The notes beneath the pieces were generated by a model. It worked only from the letters and a program-made list of their open reading frames with translations, did not search any database and had not been told where the DNA came from. DNA of 64,000 bases, from positions 2,388,501 through 2,452,500 of the forward strand of contig NZ_CP041767.1 of assembly GCF_022026395.1 (NCBI RefSeq), given 5' to 3'. Below, in pieces: positions 59,430-64,000 of this stretch (the stretch's first letter is position 1; every line of letters starts with the position of its first letter). The stretch comes from Brevibacillus brevis (lineage in GTDB: Bacteria > Bacillota > Bacilli > Brevibacillales > Brevibacillaceae). The translations under genes were made by a program, and so were the position numbers.

Positions 59430-59461
59430 AAAAAAAGTGGCCAAGATTCTGTCTTGACCAC
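59430..59461 (-). terminator. Terminator of the YkvI-like gene
   Basis: On the minus strand GTGGTCAAGA pairs with TCTTGGCCAC (one G-T pair), followed by seven Ts, 26 bases after the stop at 59487. Confidence 0.8.
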
Positions 59462-59486
59462 AGGAGCTACGAGTAAACAATCCATG

Positions 59487-60494
59487 TCAATTTTGGTGCT
59501 TCCAAACGTACCAGCCCATTAAGAACATGCCGCAATAGGTCGCTGCACTGGCGATTGCAGACATACTCCACGGAACAACGAGTGTAAGGACAGAGAATAC
59601 AAAGACGGTAAGCAGCATGACGACAATGAGTGGCAGCATTTGTAGATGTTGACGTGTCGCAATTGGATGTGTCAACGAATAGAGGAGGGCTGCGACAATG
59701 ACTCCACCATGCACGAGTGAGAGGATAGCGAGAAGCCAATCGCCACCCGGTATCATTTGCACCAATATTTGTTTGATAGGCAATACAGAGGCGTGGGCAT
59801 CATGCCAGTGGGCAAGAAGGATAGCTTGACCTGACATCGTGAACAAAAGAAAGATTCCAGCTCCGATCATTGCGCCCATCCGAACAGATTGCTCATGGGA
59901 CGCATGTACTGCCAATGGTAGGGTCGTGGCCAAGCCGATGAGAAAATGCAAGGCAAGGAAAAATACGGCGTGAATCAGCCAGTTCACGTTCATTTGATAA
60001 CCCAAGCTCGGTAGAGGCACATGGGATTGTGCACTGAAAATCAATCCGAATAATACTAAACCGATGGATAGAGATACGGCTGTTGCAGTGACAATCCATC
60101 TCCGACGATTTATGATAAAGAAGATGGCTGCAATGGTCAGAAGGATGAACCAAAGAGGAGAGACCCCCTCCAAGAGGAAATCTGCCTGTTGGCCAAGCAT
60201 GACTCCTGTATACCCCAATAGCAGAATGTGGGTGATGACAGATAGGCTAGAAGCGAACGCTTCGCCACACAATACGTAGTACAGCTCGTACAGGGAGCGA
60301 ATTTGCTTGCGATGGCAAAAGGTCAACAGCTGGACGCCGAACCAGCCGAGGCCAAGAGCCGCAAGTGCAATGCCTATTGTCCCCCAGGAACCGAAATAAG
60401 TAAAAAAGCGTAACCATTCATATCCACCCAAGTAGAATCCGCCTAACGCAGACCCTCCAAAAAGCACGGCGATACGCCAAGCGACTTTGTCCAT
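59487..60494 (-). CDS. YkvI-like multi-pass membrane protein
   Basis: A 335-residue integral membrane protein with about ten hydrophobic segments and very short loops. It resembles the B. subtilis YkvI family, distantly related to amino-acid/cation transporters of the APC superfamily: RIAVLFGGSALGGFYLGGYEWLRFFTYFGSWGTIGIALA at the start, then IRSLYELYYVLCGE and HWHDAHASVLPIKQILV. The substrate is unknown. ATG 60494 is preferred, with GTGAGG nine bases upstream; the frame runs on to TTG 60515. It ends at its own terminator. Confidence 0.7.
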   Translation of the reverse strand: MDKVAWRIAVLFGGSALGGFYLGGYEWLRFFTYFGSWGTIGIALAALGLGWFGVQLLTFCHRKQIRSLYELYYVLCGEAFASSLSVITHILLLGYTGVMLGQQADFLLEGVSPLWFILLTIAAIFFIINRRRWIVTATAVSLSIGLVLFGLIFSAQSHVPLPSLGYQMNVNWLIHAVFFLALHFLIGLATTLPLAVHASHEQSVRMGAMIGAGIFLLFTMSGQAILLAHWHDAHASVLPIKQILVQMIPGGDWLLAILSLVHGGVIVAALLYSLTHPIATRQHLQMLPLIVVMLLTVFVFSVLTLVVPWSMSAIASAATYCGMFLMGWYVWKHQN

Positions 60495-60650
60495 AGGCAT
60501 CATCCTCACTTGCAACTTGGTACAAGTGTATGAGACAAACAGGTACGTTCAGAACAGATGATATTAAATAAACATAAATGTTTACAAATTATACTTAATG
60601 GAATATAATGAGGAACATACCAGTATTTAGATTATCGATGGGGTGAAACC

Positions 60651-61214
60651 ATGAAAATTGTAGGAATAGCCGGAAGCATGAATGCCAATTCTACGACAAA
60701 ACAAGCGATTCATATTGTACTTGAAGCCGCGAAGGCTGCAGGTGCCGATGTTGAAATGATTCATCTGGCGGACTGGAAGCTGCCACTGTATGATGACCGT
60801 GATGATACCAGTACGTACCCTGAAATTGTCCATCAATTTGTCAAAGCGGTTTCTGAAGCAGATGGATTGGTAATCGGTTCGCCTGAATACCATGGCACGA
60901 TGACAGGTGCTTTGAAAAATGCCATTGACTTCCTGGAAGGGCGCATTTTGCGTGATAAGCAAGTTGCCATCATTGGTGTCGCTGGCGGAAGTATGGGTGC
61001 TACGAACACGGTCAACACCTTGCAATTAATCATGCGCAACCTGCATGCATGGCCGTTGCCATCTAGCCCTTCCATCCCAAGTGCTTACAATGCCTTTACA
61101 CCAGAAGGCAAGCTGAAGGATGAGCGATTGCAGGCGCGCATGGAGCAATTGGGTCAACAACTCGTACAATATGTCCAAATGATGAACCCAACACCAGAAA
61201 AACAGCTACGATAG
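60651..61214 (+). CDS. NADPH-dependent FMN reductase family protein
   Basis: A 187-residue flavodoxin-fold oxidoreductase. The FMN phosphate loop is GIAGSMNANSTTKQ (about 5-18), followed by the isoalloxazine region IGSPEYHGTMTGALKNAIDFL and VAIIGVAGGSMGATNTVNTLQLIMRNLHAW. Such enzymes reduce free flavin, quinones or azo dyes with NAD(P)H; the true substrate is not known. ATG 60651 follows GGGGTG. It stands directly upstream of mntR but with about 100 bases between. Confidence 0.88.
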   Translation: MKIVGIAGSMNANSTTKQAIHIVLEAAKAAGADVEMIHLADWKLPLYDDRDDTSTYPEIVHQFVKAVSEADGLVIGSPEYHGTMTGALKNAIDFLEGRILRDKQVAIIGVAGGSMGATNTVNTLQLIMRNLHAWPLPSSPSIPSAYNAFTPEGKLKDERLQARMEQLGQQLVQYVQMMNPTPEKQLR

Positions 61215-61313
61215 GTACTTTTCTCTTGCAAATGCTTCTCATTACACGGTATCATATTTCTACGTGCCTTTTTTGGCTAGATGAAATAACGGTTTGGAAA
61301 TGAGGGGTTCACA

Positions 61314-61745
61314 ATGCCGCCGACGCCGAGTATGGAAGACTATTTGGAACGCATTTACAACTTAATTGAAGAAAAGGGCTATGCTCGTGTCTCCGATATT
61401 GCTGAAGCGTTGGAAGTACATCCCTCTTCGGTCACGAAAATGGTTCAGAAACTAGACAAAGACAAGTATCTCGTTTATGAAAAATACCGTGGGCTTGTCT
61501 TGACGGCAAAAGGGAAGAAAATCGGAAAACGCCTAGTAGACCGTCACAGTCTTCTGGAAGAATTTATGCGGATCATTGGCTTGGATGAAGAGCACATTTA
61601 TCAGGATGTGGAAGGAATCGAGCACCACCTGAGCTGGGAATCGATTACATGTCTGGAGTATCTGGTTCAGTACTTCGAGGCAGATCCAAAGCGTATAGAA
61701 GAGCTTCGTAACATTCGTTTGTTAGATGAGCAAAAAGAGGAATAG
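61314..61745 (+). CDS. mntR: Manganese-responsive regulator MntR
   Basis: A 143-residue DtxR-family repressor of Mn2+ uptake genes. The winged helix is at about 6-65 ([42 protein letters not shown]) and the dimer/metal domain follows. The Mn ligands known from B. subtilis are all visible: Asp/Glu in [11 protein letters not shown], His in [10 protein letters not shown] and Glu-x2-Glu-His in [16 protein letters not shown] 61314 lies after GAGGGG. The mntR-yqhO order is as in B. subtilis. Confidence 0.95.
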   Translation: MPPTPSMEDYLERIYNLIEEKGYARVSDIAEALEVHPSSVTKMVQKLDKDKYLVYEKYRGLVLTAKGKKIGKRLVDRHSLLEEFMRIIGLDEEHIYQDVEGIEHHLSWESITCLEYLVQYFEADPKRIEELRNIRLLDEQKEE

Positions 61746-61863
61746 TCCATATCGTTATCGTATTATAGCGCAAGCCGACCAGGCTTGCGTTTTTCTTTGT
61801 GGTAACGGAAAAGCTGTCGTCTTATACATGGAAAAGGGGAGGAATTTTAGGGAGGGGAACAAC

Positions 61864-62793
61864 GTGAAAGCGGATGCAGTCTTTGAAGGTGGCGGTGTAA
61901 AAGGAATCGCTTTTATCGGTGCCTTGCGAGTCATGGAGGAGAATGGATACACATGGGAAAGGCTCGCTGGTACCTCGGCAGGGTCCATTGTTGCGGCTTT
62001 GCTCGCCGCAGGCTATTCCAGCCATGAGTTGAAACCGATCTTTGAAGAGCTGGATTACCTTCACTTTCTCAAACGCTCAGGGCTGGGCAAGCTCCCTCTC
62101 ATCGGACCAATCTATGAACTCGTCGTGCGAGAAGGGATTTATCGAGCAGATCGAATTGAGTTGTTCATAGAGGAGTTGTTATTACGAAAAGGAGTACGAA
62201 CATTCGGAGATCTTCCACCTGGTAAGCTGAAGATTGTCGCATCTGATGTCACTGACGGAAAAATGCTTATCTTTCCCGACGATTTGGTACGGTATGGTAT
62301 AGAGCCCGATCAATTCCCTGTGGCACGAGCCGTTCGTATGTCTTCCTCCATTCCGTTTTTTTTTCAGCCAGCAAAGCTGACAAATGCTGGACATGTACAT
62401 TACATCGTCGATGGCGCATTATTGAGCAACTACCCCGTTTGGTTGTTTGATGTACCGGGGACTCCGCGGTGGCCTACGATTGGTTTTCGTCTGAGTGATG
62501 ATCAAGACAAGAGAGAAGCGACCAGCATCAAAGGTCTTTTTTCCTTCTCCCGGGGATTGCTGGCGACTATGCTCGATGCTCATGACCGTCTCCATGTGGA
62601 AAAGGCAAAAGCCGTCCGGACGATTTTTATCCATACATTAGGGGTGAGAACCACTCAATTTCAGCTGTCAAATGAAATCAGGCAACAATTGTTTGAATCA
62701 GGGGAGGGAGCGGCTCACAAATTTTTGGCACAATGGGATTTTGAAGATTACGTCAAAGTGTTTCGCAATCGTTCTCCGAAAATGCTGGTCTAA
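61864..62793 (+). CDS. yqhO: Patatin-like phospholipase (YqhO type)
   Basis: A 309-residue acyl hydrolase of the patatin family, with a Ser-Asp dyad. Seen: the oxyanion loop FEGGGVKGIAFIGAL, the nucleophile elbow AGTSAGSIVAAL (Ser about 41), and the catalytic Asp in YIVDGALLSNYPVWLFD. GTG 61864 follows GGGAGGGGAACAAC; the frame is open into mntR but that part is not homologous. It may act on membrane phospholipids; substrate unknown. A terminator follows. Confidence 0.9.
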   Translation: MKADAVFEGGGVKGIAFIGALRVMEENGYTWERLAGTSAGSIVAALLAAGYSSHELKPIFEELDYLHFLKRSGLGKLPLIGPIYELVVREGIYRADRIELFIEELLLRKGVRTFGDLPPGKLKIVASDVTDGKMLIFPDDLVRYGIEPDQFPVARAVRMSSSIPFFFQPAKLTNAGHVHYIVDGALLSNYPVWLFDVPGTPRWPTIGFRLSDDQDKREATSIKGLFSFSRGLLATMLDAHDRLHVEKAKAVRTIFIHTLGVRTTQFQLSNEIRQQLFESGEGAAHKFLAQWDFEDYVKVFRNRSPKMLV

Positions 62794-62799
62794 TAAAAA

Positions 62800-62832
62800 A
62801 CAGGTTGCCGATTCAGGCAACCTGTTCTTCTT
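62800..62832. terminator. Terminator between yqhO and the convergent yqhP
   Basis: ACAGGTTGCC-GATTCA-GGCAACCTGT, a perfect 10-bp stem followed by TCTTCTTTTT on the plus side and TTTTTTA on the minus side. Confidence 0.85.
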
Positions 62833-62833
62833 T

Positions 62834-63193
62834 TTAGTGGGAGATATTATTTTGGGATTTTTCGTCTTGCTTCTCTTTTTGCTTCCCTTTGCTGCCTTCG
62901 ATCACACGAAACGGATGATCTTTTCTAGGGGTAGTCGACTGCTTTTTCACTGCTTGCCGAGCGATGGAGGGCTTTTGCTTCACCTTGACCTTTGGCTGTC
63001 TAGGTTTGCCCGCTCCTGCGCCTTGTGAAAAGAAGGAGCCGGTTTGTAAATAGTTGCGCACGACCAAGAAAAGTACAACGGATAATCCCAAGATGACAAT
63101 CGTACTGACAGGATCATTGATGAGAGTGATCAAAAATCCGTAAATCGCCAATACGATCACTATCAGAATCACTGGTGGAATGCGGCGTAACAT
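62834..63193 (-). CDS. yqhP: YqhP-like small membrane protein
   Basis: A 119-residue protein with two closely spaced membrane segments (IPPVILIVIVLAIYGFLITLI and VSTIVILGLSVVLFLVVRNYL). A highly basic, polar tail follows (KVKVKQKPSIARQAVKKQ...GSKGKQKEKQDEK). The placement between yqhO and yqhQ and the overall build match B. subtilis YqhP. Function unknown. ATG 63193 follows AGAGGTGAAG. Confidence 0.7.
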   Translation of the reverse strand: MLRRIPPVILIVIVLAIYGFLITLINDPVSTIVILGLSVVLFLVVRNYLQTGSFFSQGAGAGKPRQPKVKVKQKPSIARQAVKKQSTTPRKDHPFRVIEGSKGKQKEKQDEKSQNNISH

Positions 63194-63229
63194 AGGGCTT
63201 CACCTCTATGGGAATAAAAATGCCTCACG

Positions 63230-64000
63230 TTATCCGGTCGTAATCATTCTTTCCTGCACGTGCTTCTGATCAAGCTCCCGCATCTTCTGGAAGGAAGCGA
63301 TGGCTACCTCGACTTGGCTGTCATCTGGTTCACGAGTTGTGATCTTTTGCAGCCACAATCCTGGATAACCAAGATAACGTAGGACGGGTACATCACGGAG
63401 CTTGTTTGTCCACTGCAAAACCTCATAAGAGACGCCGATTACCAGTGGCAAAAGAACAATGCGTTGTACGACCCTCTCCGTCAGGGAGTCATAACTGAAC
63501 AGTGAGTAAATCACTACACCGACGAACACTGAGAAAATGAGAAAACTGCTCCCGCAACGATAATGCAGAGCGGAAAATTTTTGTACATTGGCTACTGTTA
63601 ATTCTACCCCGGATTCGAATGCGTTAATCACTTTATGCTCGGCTCCGTGGTATTGAAAAAGCCTTTTAATCAACGGAGTTTGTGCAATCGCTGTAATGTA
63701 GCCGAGGAGGAGCAAAATTTTAAATCCGCCTTCAGCCAACGTTTGAGGAACGCCATCCGGTACCCATTTTCCGAGTAAAAAGTCTGCCAGGAAAACGGGA
63801 ACGAGTGTGAATACGAATTTCCCGAACAAGAAGGAAAGTACCCCGACGACAGCAACACCTAGAATCATGGTGAGCTTCGATGGACTTTCAGAAACTTCTT
63901 CTCCAGACTCCATACTGTATTGTTCAGAGGCGAAGTTGAGATGTTTGGCCCCATTGGCGCTGGCTTCGACCAAACCAACAATCCCACGCAAAAACGGAAT
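63230..64000 (-). CDS. yqhQ: DUF1385 membrane protein YqhQ, truncated by the window end
   Basis: Membrane protein of the DUF1385 family, 257 residues visible. The frame stays open to base 64000 (I-P-F-L-R-G-I-V at the edge), so the N-terminus lies outside. Features: several membrane segments (LTMILGVAVVGVLSFLFGKFVFTLVPVFLADFLL), the conserved YHGAEHKVINAFE motif, and RCGSSFLIFSV. The His/Glu of HGAEH suggest metal binding or catalysis, but the function is not established. Order yqhO-yqhP-yqhQ as in B. subtilis, with yqhP 36 bases downstream. Confidence 0.92.
   Translation of the reverse strand: MPFLRGIVGLVEASANGAKHLNFASEQYSMESGEEVSESPSKLTMILGVAVVGVLSFLFGKFVFTLVPVFLADFLLGKWVPDGVPQTLAEGGFKILLLLGYITAIAQTPLIKRLFQYHGAEHKVINAFESGVELTVANVQKFSALHYRCGSSFLIFSVFVGVVIYSLFSYDSLTERVVQRIVLLPLVIGVSYEVLQWTNKLRDVPVLRYLGYPGLWLQKITTREPDDSQVEVAIASFQKMRELDQKHVQERMITTG

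Noticed and set aside
59437-59461. Hairpin read as a plus-strand terminator of the 26-residue peptide gene
   Set aside because: The T tract is on the minus-strand side only, so it was assigned to the YkvI-like gene.
1-64000. CRISPR arrays, prophage modules, rRNA or tRNA genes
   Set aside because: Looked for regularly spaced repeats, phage structural genes, cloverleaf ends and rRNA signatures; none were recognised.

Overview
The window comes from the chromosome of a spore-forming Firmicute, most likely Brevibacillus or a close Paenibacillaceae relative. Spore genes (sleB, cotJABC), T-box leaders, a tandem glycine riboswitch, GGAGG ribosome sites, frequent TTG/GTG starts and Bacillus-like gene order (ylaM-ylaN...ftsW; ylbF-ylbG; aroK-yqzE; yqhG-yqhH-gcvT-gcvPA-gcvPB-lipM; mntR-yqhO-yqhP-yqhQ) all point there. 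The genus is inferred from these traits, not proven. No rRNA, tRNA or CRISPR array was seen.

Layout. 1-12.4 kb: a cut-off C-S lyase/aminotransferase, glutaminase, ylaN, two consecutive T-box leaders with the same apparent Phe (UUC) specifier ahead of a sodium:neurotransmitter-type transporter, a Ca2+/H+ exchanger, sleB, a TPP enzyme, an Asp23-family protein, ftsW, yugN, a CBS protein and a MerR regulator fused to a methyltransferase. 12.4-19.3 kb: small ORFs, a nuclease lipoprotein, a decayed chemotaxis receptor and two consecutive 816-residue GGDEF-EAL proteins. 19.3-23.3 kb: a copper locus (CsoR-type operator, copZ, a siroheme-reductase-like protein, csoR, a membrane cupredoxin) interrupted by an IS1182-family element that landed in a terminator-like hairpin behind csoR. 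23.4-33.6 kb: cotJABC, two tandemly duplicated stalk-domain proteins, RNase J, small secreted proteins, ylbF/ylbG and pxpA. 33.6-37 kb: modABC and a divergent one-component regulator with a 20-bp palindrome between them. 37-50.5 kb: an M1-like peptidase, aroK, yqzE, ykuS, yqhG, yqhH, the glycine riboswitch with the glycine cleavage genes, a second murG-type gene and lipM. 50.5-55.9 kb: an AT-rich accessory segment. 55.9-64 kb: glutathione peroxidase, D-amino acid transaminase, a degenerate M28 peptidase, a YkvI-like membrane protein, an FMN reductase, mntR and the yqhO-P-Q genes.

The best candidate for a little-described system is the accessory operon at 51155-55387: an HscC-like Hsp70, a membrane-anchored J-like/TPR protein with HPE in place of HPD, and a DUF1266-like protein, all tightly coupled. 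It sits where the conserved lipM-to-mntR order is interrupted and is flanked by AT-rich DNA and gene scraps. The combination resembles the E. coli hscC-djlB/djlC-ybeR/ybeU neighbourhood. Other points worth a second look are a possible programmed -1 frameshift in the IS transposase, tandem Phe T-boxes, an M28 protein that has lost most of its metal ligands, and a hairpin that would mask the RNase J ribosome site.
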